Source of the DNA: Malachius bipustulatus
Lineage: Eukaryota; Arthropoda; Insecta; Coleoptera; Melyridae
Length of the DNA stretch: 64,000 nt
Assembly (NCBI GenBank): GCA_910589415.1
Contig: OU342630.1
Coordinates: 84,316,186-84,380,185, forward strand
Direction: 5' to 3'
The notes beneath the pieces were generated by a model, which had not been told where the DNA came from, ran no database searches, and saw only the letters and a list, made by a program, of their open reading frames with translations. Made by a program: the position numbers and the translations under genes. Below, in pieces: positions 46,150-55,860 of this stretch (position 1 is its first letter; each line of letters starts with the position of its first letter).

Positions 46150-46800
46150 AATTATTTATTTATTCTCTTTTACAAATTGAAAAAATAATAATTGTTATCG
46201 AAAAACATTAACAGACAACTTATTACACAAAAAACAACACAAATTAGCCATAAACCTCATTTATTCTCAACAAAACAATGAAATAAGAAAATATTCATCA
46301 CTAACGTAGTTTGGAAACATTTCAACACAAATATCAAGGATAATTTCTAGCACCACTACATTCAATATTCAATCTTTTATGAGCAATGGTTCTATATTGC
46401 TGAATGTAAAGTAAAAGTTATCTAAATTACAAAAACCTGGAATTTATCGATTAAACTGCTCGCATTGTAATTCAGTTTATACATATAGGACAAACTTGTA
46501 GAAACCTAGAAATTAGATACAACGAACACCTAAGCTCTTACAGACTCAAACATCCAGAAAGATCAAATTTTGCAAAACACTTAATAGAAAACAATCACAA
46601 TCTAACAGCAAACAACAAAATTGAAATACTTCATCATTGTGTGATGAATTGTGTGACCAATATTTCAAATTAAATTTTCTTGAATCTCTAGAGATCGACA
46701 GACATTTACATAATCAGCAATACACAGTAATAAATGAACAGCTAGACACATAATATAGTTCTCTACTGCTAGACTTTTATCTTGATATCAACAACTAAGA
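46150..46800 (+). pseudogene. Penelope-like element fragment with GIY-YIG endonuclease remnant
   Basis: The plus strand reads LTDNLLHKKQHKLAINLIYS, then after a stop FGNISTQISRIISSTTTFN and KLSKLQKPGIYRLNCSHCNS, that is the GIY start with the CxxC pair typical of Penelope endonucleases. A four-base excess near 46,480 shifts the frame, and the domain continues IGQTCRNLEIRYNEHLSSYR (the YIG part and the catalytic R and E region), FAKHLIENNH and FLESLEIDRHL, ending near 46,750. The RT domain is missing: 5'-truncated. At least two stops and one frameshift make it dead. Confidence 0.85.
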
Positions 46801-47023
46801 AGATTCTGAAGCAAATATATTATGATCTAGTTAGTTCTGTTAAAAATTCATTTAAATCTAGTTACTTGTTTTATGATCACTTATAAATATATAGGATAGA
46901 ATAGATATAAAAAAAATAGGATAGCCATGCAATCCTACTCAATTTAAGACACACTGTATACGGACCTTTAAAGTTTCATCCATATCAAATTACCCAACTC
47001 GAGCATGAAAGCAAATCTATATA
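46801..47023. other. Probable 3' part of the Penelope-like fragment and flank
   Basis: AT-rich non-coding continuation; no boundary found. Confidence 0.3.
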
Positions 47024-47295
47024 CAGGCTGTCCCAGATCATTCGAAGCGGTCTCTGTAGGCCAGACGAAGGACTTAAAAAAAAACCAATCTCATTTTCTC
47101 TTATCAGACAATCTAAAAATACAATAACATACAATAACAACTTAAAAAAAACATAACTTTGATATGCCACGCCACTGTCATATGGGACACTCTGTAAACT
47201 CCAAAATAATTTTAAATTATGGCCATTGTGATCCTGTTCTTGAATTTTCAAAAATTATTTTGAAAAAATCCATCGTTTGGCCTACAGAGACCTAC
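47024..47295. repeat. Two interleaved short inverted repeats
   Basis: First pair: ACAGGCTGTCCCAGAT (47,026) and ATATGGGACACTCTGT (about 47,194), the same end type as the element at 21032-21454. Second pair: GGTCTCTGTAGGCCAGACGA (about 47,050) and TCGTTTGGCCTACAGAGACC (about 47,272-47,291). The pairs cross rather than nest, so two small elements overlap or one has been rearranged. Confidence 0.5.
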
Positions 47296-49369
47296 AGAAC
47301 CAGTAAAACTACAGTAGCATTTAGGTAGTAAGCTAGTGGATATCTTATTTATACACCGTGTTGCATAGAAAAAGGAACATAGGGAATACGTGTAAATAAT
47401 ATTTCAACAATACTTTGAAAATAAATGACATCCTTCAAAAAATACAGTTTCTTTAGAAACTACCAGGTTTCCTAGGACACTGTACAATTTCCTAGGAAAC
47501 AATCAGCTTTTAAACCAAAGTGGCTTGGTTCCTTAATAATATTCACTGTAGTGTTTACCCTTTGTTACCTTTCCGATGCAACACAGTGTATACTTTTCAA
47601 AATGTTTGTTACATGTACATGAAAACAGCTTTAATTCAAGACGGAGAAAAATATTTGAAAATATATCGAGGGCATAGATTTTCTAGGTACGTGAAATGTT
47701 ATCCGCTTCCCCGATTTCTATCCAGATTTATGTGTCATGCACGATATCAGGATATTTTATATTACTCATAGCCTCATAGCATTATAAGTCTTCATGATAT
47801 CCTAAATTTTTAACCAAAGTTTCCTGACTTTCTAACTGAAAAACTGTGGCCTGTCTTTTCATTGCTTAAATTTATACTGAATGATTGACTTTAATTGACG
47901 TAAAGTGCACTATGACAACTTCCGGCTTATTCATTATTGATGTTATGATATTAAAGTCGAAAAGAATTATTGCATGTCCAAATATTTTCCCAAAGAAATA
48001 GAACACAATCAAAAGATGTACTGCACCGTAAAAACTGCACCGTAACCTAATAATCATAATGTTGAGTGAGCAGTATGATTTTAACTTTAGTGTTGATTTT
48101 CTTCAAGGTTAGTTTTTTTTTAATTAGAGAGAGCAGGCTCCTAAAACTCGGGTTATCCGATTGCATCTACTTCTGAATCACCCTGTAAAGGCACATAATA
48201 TTAAAGAGAACGTTTTATAATTCAAGCAATTCAATTTAATATTTCGCGAATCTTTATAGGAAACGTGATAATATAGCTCAAAAAAGCAAAATATTGTGTT
48301 TCTGATTTGCGCATCAGCAATTTAAAGGGCTAAAATTTAGACCATTTGGTCACGTACAGTGACTATCTCATTTACCAGAAGCCAAAACGGCTCTTCTCAT
48401 TACATATTTGTCGAAGATAAATGCACATGTGTATGAGTCATATTATACAAACTGTAGGTATTATATTTTATGGTTCTAATGGAACGGAAAATATTTATTA
48501 TTCAACAAAGAAGTGAGGGTGAAATTTTGTTGTCAAAAAATAGCCTACTAGGGAAATACTGATCCTAATTCGAGATATGGGGTGTTATAAATATGACACT
48601 GAATATTGGATTACTTAATAGGAAATTAATTGGCCCCCAATAAATTAAACGAATTGAACTCAAGATTTCCTAATTCACATAAGAATTTAAAAAATCAACC
48701 CCAACCCTTTGAATATTTTTTTAGAAATTACAATACAGACAGCAGATGCTGAGTCTTAATACCGAGCTTAATACATAGGCAAAGTTCGTATGATTTTGCT
48801 GAATACAGGACGTTTATAGGTACATAGGGAAATTGTTAGGTTCAATTTAAAAAAGTTACCATAGTTACCTACTCAATTGCTGGTATTGTTACAAACAATC
48901 CTATTGAAACATTTAGCATACACCTATAGCAACTACTAATTGAAATTCACCTATTAAAGGCTCGATCGGTACCTACTAGCACGGTATATTTTGGAACAAA
49001 ATAAATGAAATTGTAGGTTCGGTCGCCAAAAATTTCTTGAAAAAAAACCTTGATGAAATTCCTTAATCGTGTTATCACTTCTATAGAATGTTATTAATCA
49101 ATTATTATTTATCACCTTCTAAATTGATTATTGATTTTTAATAGTCCAGTCAATGGCTAGGTCTTGACTAGCAAAAAGTCAATGAGAGCTCTAATTTGGT
49201 AGAGCTAGGTTGTTCCGTTCAGTGTCTCATTAATATTCCGAGTTTGCGACTTGCACTGGCGACCTCTCTAGCGCCATTTAGATTAAAAACAGTTATTACA
49301 AAAATCGTAAAGCATAAAATTACCTGCAAGTTTTGTGAGAAATACTTATATTTCAATCAAATGAATAGT
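47296..49369. other. 2 kb without a recognised gene
   Basis: AT-rich, frames up to 83 codons (47520-47771) without motifs. CACCCTGTAAAG at 48,180 resembles one end of the ACAGGGTG-type elements. Confidence 0.4.
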
Positions 49370-49880
49370 TCACGAGTTACAGCGCCTTCGGAGGTTTTCC
49401 GAGGGCAAAGACGCGAATCTTTCCAAACGTCTGCCGGTCGTCCATGCTCGGGGGAAATACGTTATAGTGTCATCAAATACCTACGCTCAACTGAGAATAC
49501 CGAAAACTTCTTATCCTAGTGCATTGTCTCGATTGACGACAACTGCAGCAACGCCGCCAAGCATATGTGGGTGACACTAAAATGTGTATTTGGTGAAACA
49601 ACCAAGTCGGTAGTTTTAACTATTAACAATGAAAACAAAACTCGTAAGCGTATTTTGACGGATGACATTTGTATTACGAATTAAAAACAATAAATGACAC
49701 ACCCATTAATTGCCGCGTGAGAGTGCTGTAAAACTTTTCGTTCGATTCAAGTGAGAGTGTCCGGTATTGAAAGCTAAGCGTATTTACTGACACTGTATTT
49801 TCACCGAGCATGGACGACCGGCAGATTTTCGTAAAGATTCGGGTCTTTTTCCTCAAAAAAACCTTTGCTCTATAACTTTT
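49370..49880. repeat. Diverged fold-back element
   Basis: Left arm about 49370-49505, right arm about 49745-49880. The best-kept part is CTGCCGGTCGTCCATGCTCG (about 49,431-49,450), inverted as CGAGCATGGACGACCGGCAG (about 49,803-49,822), with CGAATCTTT next to it on both sides and further weaker agreement outward (AGTTA.AG) and inward (GTGTCA, AATACCG). The 240-bp middle has no coding match. Older than the giant palindromes. Confidence 0.75.
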
Positions 49881-50084
49881 GTAAAAGATATTTTTAAACC
49901 AGGTGGTGGTGAAGAGAAGATATTTTTGAAAAACTGGTTTTAGGTACCATTTTTTCAATATGGCGGCGCGAGCGTCTGTACCTGAATATTGATGAGGACA
50001 CCGAACTGTATAAATCTACCAAACTAGAACACTATTTGACCTTTTGTAGCGAAAGCCTCCTTTTATGGCTTCATCAGTGACTGG

Positions 50085-50349
50085 ACTTCTCCTTCCTTCC
50101 TTCATCGCCAAGAATGAAGAAAGCAAGGATGTCCAAATCAAAATTTAAGGCTATGCTAATCGTTTTTTTCGACATCAGTGGCATCGTGATGATTGAATGG
50201 GTTCCAGAAGGTCAAACTTATTATTTGAAAGTTTTAGCAACACTGCGAGAGCGAGTTCGTAAGAAACGGCTGGAGTTGTGGAAAAACAAGTCGTGGTCTT
50301 GCACCAAGACAATGCGCCTGCCCATAAAGGGCTGTCTGTGAAGTGTTAT
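50085..50349 (+). pseudogene. Mariner transposase fragment 1 (split by Gypsy)
   Basis: Reads SSPRMKKARMSKSKFKAML, VFFDISGIVMIEWVPEGQTY, LRERVRKKRLELWKNKSW and, after a frameshift near 50,297, LHQDNAPAHKGLSVK. DNAPAH carries the second catalytic Asp of the mariner DDD triad. The part with the first Asp is missing or decayed beyond about 50,085. The frame is cut at 50,349 by the Gypsy element and resumes at 54,139-54,142 (duplicated TTAT). Confidence 0.88.
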
Positions 50350-50569
50350 TGTGGGATCCGCGCCACTGGCAACCCAACTGGATGATGAGAGAAGCGAGGA
50401 AGGGTCCAGAGGAGAGGCAGTTCAACCGAGATCTTAGAGCCGGAAAGACGGTACATTATTTCACGAGTAAACATTCAATTATTTATCAATAACTCTGTTC
50501 TATTTTTGTTCTAATACATTATTATTAATCAAGTGTGTTTTAAGAAGGCCTCATAGTCAAAATCCTACA
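50350..50569 (+). repeat. 5' LTR of the Gypsy element
   Basis: 220 bp, TG...CA ends; same sequence as 53919-54138 by eye. It will hold the promoter; I see no strong TATA box. Confidence 0.95.
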
Positions 50570-50572
50570 AAC

Positions 50573-50590
50573 TGGGGGCTCGCCGCGATC
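50573..50590 (+). promoter_or_regulatory. Primer-binding site, tRNA-Pro type
   Basis: TGGGGGCTCG starts three bases after the 5' LTR. This is the start of the tRNA-Pro-type primer-binding site known from retroviruses; the agreement weakens after the tenth base, so the tRNA is a likely but not certain match. A leader of about 235 bases with GGTCGGTC and GGTGGTGGTGG repeats separates it from the Gag ATG. Confidence 0.6.
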
Positions 50591-50825
50591 GTTCAAGGAG
50601 TCGTTAAAGTTTTTGAAGAATTGTAAAGTGCGGAGTGCATAGTTTACCCAACCCATACCTACGCAGTAGCTGGCTGTAGGGTTCGAGTCGGTCGGTCGGT
50701 GCTGGTGGTGGTGGTAGTGCTTCGTGTCCTTGTCGCGTCTGGCTGGACTGGGTGACCGGTATTTCGTTCATAACTCGTCCGTGCAATTCAAGAAGTCAGT
50801 GGCGTTACAAAATTAAATAATAAAA

Positions 50826-53414
50826 ATGGAAGCGTTGAAAAATTTTGATGGTATTAAAAGAAAAATTAAGTGTAGCAGTGTTAAAGTGATTAAGATGATT
50901 CATCAATTAATTTTTGAAGAAGTTGGTGATAGAAAGAACAGGGAACGTTTGAGGAATTTTACCGGCTTTGGATTTCAGTTGAATTCAAAAGACTATGAGG
51001 CGAAGTTGGAATATATAAGAGATTCTTTCACTGACAATGATTTGGTAATTATGTGCAACTTCTTATGCATTGATCATACAGGAGAAGGGGAAATACTCTG
51101 CAAACGAATTTGCGATTGTTTAACAGATTTGAATCACCTAGTTGAAGAGATTGAAGACGAAGACGAAGACGATGAAAATGAAAAAGATGAAGCAAATGAT
51201 TCAAAAACTGACAAACAGCAAAAAGAGAAGAGTTCAAGAGAAGATAAAGATGCAGCAGGAAACGTACAATCTAATGAAGACGAAGACGGAGAAAAAGGTG
51301 AAATGTCAGCGAAAATAGATCACTCTAGAAAGACTACTACTAAAGACAGGTTTAAAGAAAATTATAATAAGACGAATAGAGGAAATAGACAGATGATGTC
51401 ATCAGACTCAGAAGATGATGTTACAGCAAATTATGAGTCCAGGCATCGAAGAAAAACTACTAGCGACATCGAAAATTCAGACGACTCAAAGAATTATAAA
51501 GAAGATAAAAGAAGAGTACAACAAAAAGAAGTAGTGCGAAAGATGGAAACATTCTCTTTATCATTCAGAGATGTTGAAGATAGCATCAGAGAGTTCGATG
51601 GCAGAGGTGATTATCCGGTGAAGAAATGGATAACAGATTTTGAGGAGATAGCTGAAGTTACTCACTGGAATGACTTACAGAAGCTTATTTATGCTAAGAA
51701 AAGATTAACAGGATTGGCAAAGTTATTTGTGCAATCTGAAAATGGCATTCAAACTTGGTCCAAGCTTAAATCTTTATTAATAGAAGAGTTCGAAGTAAAG
51801 TTGAGCAGTGCACAAGTTCATAAGTTACTGATGGACAGGAAAAAGAGGCGTGACGAATCTGTTCAAGAATACGTGTTAACGATGAAGGAAATCGGAAGCA
51901 GAGCAGCTTTAGATGCGGAAACGATCATTCAGTACACCATAGACGGAATTTACGATGAACCAACTAACAAGATTATACTATATGGCGCCAAGACCTTCAG
52001 AGAATTCAAAGAAAAGGTAAAGATTTATGAAAACATTAAGCAAAACTGCATGCAAAATCGTAAATTGGGTGACAGAAGAAACGAAAGTAGAAGAGGACCT
52101 TCCATTCCAATAGAAAGAGAAAAGCGTCAATCAAACGAGGACAGAAGAAGTGAATATCCAACACCTGTGATACGTTGCTTCAACTGTGGTGAAATAGGTC
52201 ATAGATCAAACGACTGCATAAACAAAGAAAAGGGTGCAAAATGTTTCAAGTGCAACAACTTTGGGCACAAGTCAAGGGAGTGTCAGCAAACGAAGAGCAA
52301 CAGCGCGTCAGCAAACTCCTTGACAGAAAGCAAACTCGTAAATACTGACAAGGTGAGCAAATTTATACTCATTAACGAATTAAAAGTATTAGCACTAATT
52401 GACACTGGCAGTCAAGTGAATCTTATTCGTGAAGATGTGTATGTAGAAATTGGAAAACCTAACCTAAGAAATTCTACGCTGTTACTGAATGGATTTGGCC
52501 AGAATCAAGTGAAACCTTTTGGATATTTCAACGCCGATGTAACGATTGATGACTGCAAGTTTAACTTAGATATTTATGTCGTGTCTAATGATTGTACGAA
52601 AGTTTCTGCTGTCATTGGAAGTCCTATATTAAAACAAGCTGAACTGACTATCAACCGAAACGGAATAATGATCAAGAAGATAGACGACGATGAGGAAGCG
52701 GCTATAATGAAGATACAGATTGAAGAAAACGAACTGAATATTGGCGAAGAAGTAACGATAGAAAACAAGAATAAAATTATAGAGCTAGTAGAAGACTACA
52801 GAATACCTGAAGAAATTAAAAAAGTTGACGTGGTGATGAAGATAATTGTTAAAGAAGATACAATAATTAATCACAGACCCAGACGTTTACCATTAACTGA
52901 AAGACTAGAAGTCGAAAAACAAATCGAGCAATGGCTTGAAGAAGATGTTATTGAACAAAGCACTTCCGAATATGCAAGTCCCATCGTTTTAGTGCGCAAA
53001 AAAGACAACGGATACAGACTTTGTGTAGATTATAGAGATATCAACAGAATTATTATGAAAGATCGATATCCCATGCCGCTTATGGAAGACGTAATTGACA
53101 GACTCCAAGATGCAAAATGGTACTCCACAATCGATTTGAAGAATGGCTTCTTCCATGTTTCTGTTTGCGAAAAAAGTCGTAAATTCACTTCGTTTATCAC
53201 TCACCATGGACAGTGGCAATTTAAACGTGTACCATTTGGTTTGTGCAATTCACCCGCCGTTTTTTGCAAATATATCTACAGCATTTTTCGACAGTTGATC
53301 AATGACAACATAGCTTTCCCGTATATGGATGATGTGGTCATCCCAGCCAAAGAAGAGGACGAAGCTGTTGAGAAGTTAAGACTCGTGTTCAAGACATGTT
53401 CAGACGCATATTAA
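50826..53414 (+). CDS. Gypsy Gag-Pol polyprotein, truncated in reverse transcriptase
   Basis: 862 residues in one frame from the first ATG after the leader. Residues 1-100 form a compact region (LRNFTGFGFQLNSKDYEAKL, ending in ILCKRICDCL) that resembles the SAP-box domain of DEK proteins and is followed by an acidic tract (EEIEDEDEDDENEKDE). Then a charged linker to about 240, a Gag capsid-like region about 245-420, two CCHC knuckles (C451-C464 and from C473), retropepsin LIDTGSQVNLI (D526), and reverse transcriptase with YRLCVDYRDINRI, STIDLKNGFFHV, FGLCNSPAVF and YMDD (833-836). Directly after RT palm (KTCSDAY) the frame meets a stop at the deletion junction, so RT thumb, RNase H and most of integrase are gone. 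The protease could still process Gag. Confidence 0.93.
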   Translation: MEALKNFDGIKRKIKCSSVKVIKMIHQLIFEEVGDRKNRERLRNFTGFGFQLNSKDYEAKLEYIRDSFTDNDLVIMCNFLCIDHTGEGEILCKRICDCLTDLNHLVEEIEDEDEDDENEKDEANDSKTDKQQKEKSSREDKDAAGNVQSNEDEDGEKGEMSAKIDHSRKTTTKDRFKENYNKTNRGNRQMMSSDSEDDVTANYESRHRRKTTSDIENSDDSKNYKEDKRRVQQKEVVRKMETFSLSFRDVEDSIREFDGRGDYPVKKWITDFEEIAEVTHWNDLQKLIYAKKRLTGLAKLFVQSENGIQTWSKLKSLLIEEFEVKLSSAQVHKLLMDRKKRRDESVQEYVLTMKEIGSRAALDAETIIQYTIDGIYDEPTNKIILYGAKTFREFKEKVKIYENIKQNCMQNRKLGDRRNESRRGPSIPIEREKRQSNEDRRSEYPTPVIRCFNCGEIGHRSNDCINKEKGAKCFKCNNFGHKSRECQQTKSNSASANSLTESKLVNTDKVSKFILINELKVLALIDTGSQVNLIREDVYVEIGKPNLRNSTLLLNGFGQNQVKPFGYFNADVTIDDCKFNLDIYVVSNDCTKVSAVIGSPILKQAELTINRNGIMIKKIDDDEEAAIMKIQIEENELNIGEEVTIENKNKIIELVEDYRIPEEIKKVDVVMKIIVKEDTIINHRPRRLPLTERLEVEKQIEQWLEEDVIEQSTSEYASPIVLVRKKDNGYRLCVDYRDINRIIMKDRYPMPLMEDVIDRLQDAKWYSTIDLKNGFFHVSVCEKSRKFTSFITHHGQWQFKRVPFGLCNSPAVFCKYIYSIFRQLINDNIAFPYMDDVVIPAKEEDEAVEKLRLVFKTCSDAY

Positions 53415-54006
53415 TTCTACTTTCCAGAGAAGCATAAATACGACCCCGTTTAACTTACTAACCGGTGTGTCAATGAGAACTAAAGATGACTTACGACTGA
53501 GAGAAATGATAGAAGACGAGAGTTTAGAAAAATTTCAGGAAGAAAGAGAAACCTTAAGAGAACAAGCGAAGAGACAGATTTTCAAAGTACAAGAAGAGAA
53601 TAAGAAGACATACAACTTAAGAAGAAGAAGCTCACGAAACTATAAATTGGAGGACCTGGTAGCAATCAAGCGAATTCAACGAGGTCCTGGTTCCAAATTA
53701 ATATCCAAATATATTGGTCCTTACCGTGTTATGAAAATCAAAGGAGGAGATTCTTATGATGTGAGAAGAAGTAACAGCTGTAACGATGGTCCCCATCAAA
53801 CTTCAACCTGTGCCGAATTTATGAAGCCATGGCAAGGTCAGTCTATGTCAATCAGTGTTTTTGCTGCGGAATCGTCGCCAAAATGTGACAACGATCCCGA
53901 GAGTCAGAAATGGCCGAGTGTGGGATCCGCGCCACTGGCAACCCAACTGGATGATGAGAGAAGCGAGGAAGGGTCCAGAGGAGAGGCAGTTCAACCGAGA
54001 TCTTAG
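53413..54006 (+). pseudogene. Gypsy integrase C-terminal remnant
   Basis: Begins at the deletion junction in a different frame from the upstream Gag-Pol: NSTFQRSINTTPFNLLTGV, RREMIEDE-type acidic helix region, KTYNLRRRSSRNYKLEDLVA, GPGSKLISKYIGPYRVMKIK, ending TCAEFMKPW; this is the C-terminal domain of integrase (the stretch after the DDE core). The first ATG is at 53467. The frame runs about 88 bases into the 3' LTR before its stop at 54004-54006. No catalytic residue is left. Confidence 0.85.
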
Positions 54007-54138
54007 AGCCGGAAAGACGGTACATTATTTCACGAGTAAACATTCAATTATTTATCAATAACTCTGTTCTATTTTTGTTCTAATACATTATTATTAATCA
54101 AGTGTGTTTTAAGAAGGCCTCATAGTCAAAATCCTACA
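53919..54138 (+). repeat. 3' LTR of the Gypsy element
   Basis: 220 bp, same sequence as the 5' LTR by eye. The purine-rich tract before it is weak (GAAATGGCCGAG). Confidence 0.95.
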
Positions 54139-54262
54139 TTATTTAGCCGCTAGAGGCACTCCAGTCCTTGAACACGCTCCGTACTCACCTGATTTAGCGC
54201 CTAGTGACTTTCTTGTTTCCGAAGATCAAGTCTGTCTTAAAAGAAACCCGGTTTGAGTCAAT
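54139..54262 (+). pseudogene. Mariner transposase fragment 2
   Basis: Continues the protein interrupted at 50,349: LAARGTPVLEHAPYSPDLAP followed by SDF, with the third catalytic Asp (SDF in YSPDLAPSDF), and then a shifted KETRFES. A frameshift lies near 54,215. It is cut again at about 54,262 by the 3' end of an inverted LINE fragment. Confidence 0.88.
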
Positions 54263-55307
54263 ATATATATATATTCGTTTGAAATTACAAATTGCAGTCT
54301 TACGATACATGTTGTTTAGTTTATTAAATTACATATGATTGGTTTCGTCGATCATGGGGAAAAGAACGATCTGTAGGATATTCTGATGCGATGTTGACAT
54401 CATGGTGAAGCATTTGCTTTGAGAGATATAGTCTAGGGAAAACCCCATTAAAAAAACCTAGACACACCATCCTGTTGAGATTGGTTTGAAGTATTCCAAT
54501 CATTTTGCCCTTTTGAGGTTATCTGGCTGTTAATGTAGATTTTGTTTACAAGAGCTTCAAATTCTGTAACCAGTCTATTGTTTCGGTGGAAATTTTATGA
54601 ATTGCTTGAAAACCTCCAGAAAATTTGGTTAAAGGACATTCATTGACAATGTGATTGATGGATTCTTCAGGATGTCCGCAAATACAGGAAGCGCTTGGTA
54701 TTAAATTCCATTTATGTAACATTGAATTACATCTACCGTGTCCTGTTCTTAAGCGATTTACTTGTACCCAGACTTTCCTTTTTATTTCAAAACCGTTGAC
54801 TACTGATGAAGGATCTTCGATTAAAGTGTTGTTGAATAAAGAAACACTTCTATTTCGCCAATCATTTCTCCATTCATCTTCAATTTTAAATGGTCGATCC
54901 AGGTATGTTTCTAGCCACACAGGTCTTCTTGATTTTAATCTCGTTGTTGGAAGATTATTCAGGTCCGATGTTATTGAAAAATCATCTGGAAATGTTCGGT
55001 ATTTATTCATGATTTTATGTGTTGCTTGTTGTCTTCGGAGATTAGATGGAGCAATATTTGACAAAACAGGTAACCAAGGGATCGGAGTTGAGGAAATTGT
55101 TCCAGTAATAATTCGTAATGTTTGGTTCAGTTGAATATCCACTTTTGATTGATGTACACTGTTGAGCCATACGGGTGCACAATATTCCGCTGTTGAATAA
55201 ACAAGTGCAAGAGCTGATGTGCGAATTGTTTTTGCATTGGCTCCCCAAGTTGTTCCAGCAAGTTTGTATAGAATATTATTTCTTGTTTTTAATTTTTGTT
55301 TCACTTT
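54263..55307 (-). pseudogene. 5'-truncated LINE fragment, copy B
   Basis: On the minus strand a frame of 252 residues (55304 to 54546) carries LAGTTWGAN, YCAPVWLNSVHQSKVDIQLN, RLKSRRPVWLETYLDRPF and the Cys/His motif CICGHPEESINHIVNEC. It matches copy A (28130-29391) almost base for base; I see four amino-acid differences over the shared part, including a Trp codon where copy A has TGA. It starts about 220 bases further 3' than copy A. The 3' UTR ends in the same ATATAT tail, at about 54263. A clear long target duplication is not visible. It splits the mariner transposase a second time. Confidence 0.9.
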
Positions 55308-55474
55308 TAATAATAAATTTAATGAAAGAGGTGAAGCGAAAATCGGCGGAGCTTCTAAATTCTGTCACAAAAGAAGACTTCCAACATTACTTTGACTAAT
55401 GGAAAAAACGAATGGAACGGTGTTTGGCGAGGGGAGGGGAGTACATTGAAGGGGAGCATTCGATTGTAGAATAA
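55308..55474 (+). pseudogene. Mariner transposase fragment 3 (C-terminus)
   Basis: LMKEVKRKSAELLNSVTKED, FQHYFD, an in-frame stop where a codon is expected, WKKRMERCLARGGEYIEGE, and a stop at 55472-55474. This is the mariner C-terminal signature (WKKR...C...G.Y.EG). With fragments 1 and 2 it shows one plus-strand mariner split by two later insertions. The terminal inverted repeats of the mariner were not identified. Confidence 0.88.
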
Positions 55475-55666
55475 TTTTTACAATGAACCTCTTTTTCATA
55501 TGCAGTCTCGTTATTTATACCAAGATAGTATATAATAGTGGCAGTACATGGGAATATGGGAAACGAATAGAGAGAATAGAGAGGAACGAATAAAGGCTCG
55601 ATTAAATCGAAGAAAAGTTTCAAAATTTGATGCTTAATAAGAATTTGATTTTTTTTATATAATTTT

Positions 55667-55860
55667 CAGTCGTTGCTGAAATATCCTGAAAAAAACTGAA
55701 AAATCAAAATTTCTATTTAGGCCATCTTTTTTATTATTGAAGATTAATAAATAATTTTTCGTAGGCTTACATAAGCCGTCAAAAGCTATCTATTTGACAT
55801 CACGAAAATTTTCAAAGCCGACTAGATCCCAGAGTTTTCATAGTCAACTTTAGTTTTTTT
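55667..55860 (+). repeat. Dispersed repeat, copy 2
   Basis: Same repeat as at 38782-38973, same orientation; it ends exactly where the fold-back at 55861 starts. AAAGCCGACTAGATCCCAGA is shared without change. Confidence 0.75.

Larger units (their letters stand above)
50346..54142 (+). mobile_element. Gypsy-type LTR retrotransposon, internally deleted, with TTAT target duplication
   Basis: The element proper is 50350-54138 (3.79 kb). Two 220-bp LTRs beginning TGTGGGATCC and ending AATCCTACA are, as far as I can read, identical. TTAT flanks both sides (50346-49 and 54139-42), the 4-bp duplication expected of Gypsy integrases. A primer-binding site follows the 5' LTR. The Gag-Pol frame loses RNase H and integrase core through one deletion. 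It sits inside a mariner transposase gene, in the same orientation. Identical LTRs mean a recent insertion, so the deletion was either present before transposition (mobilised in trans) or happened very recently. Confidence 0.95.

Noticed and set aside
50114..50341. 75-codon frame as an independent small gene
   Set aside because: It is the middle of the decayed mariner transposase; the last third is out of frame.
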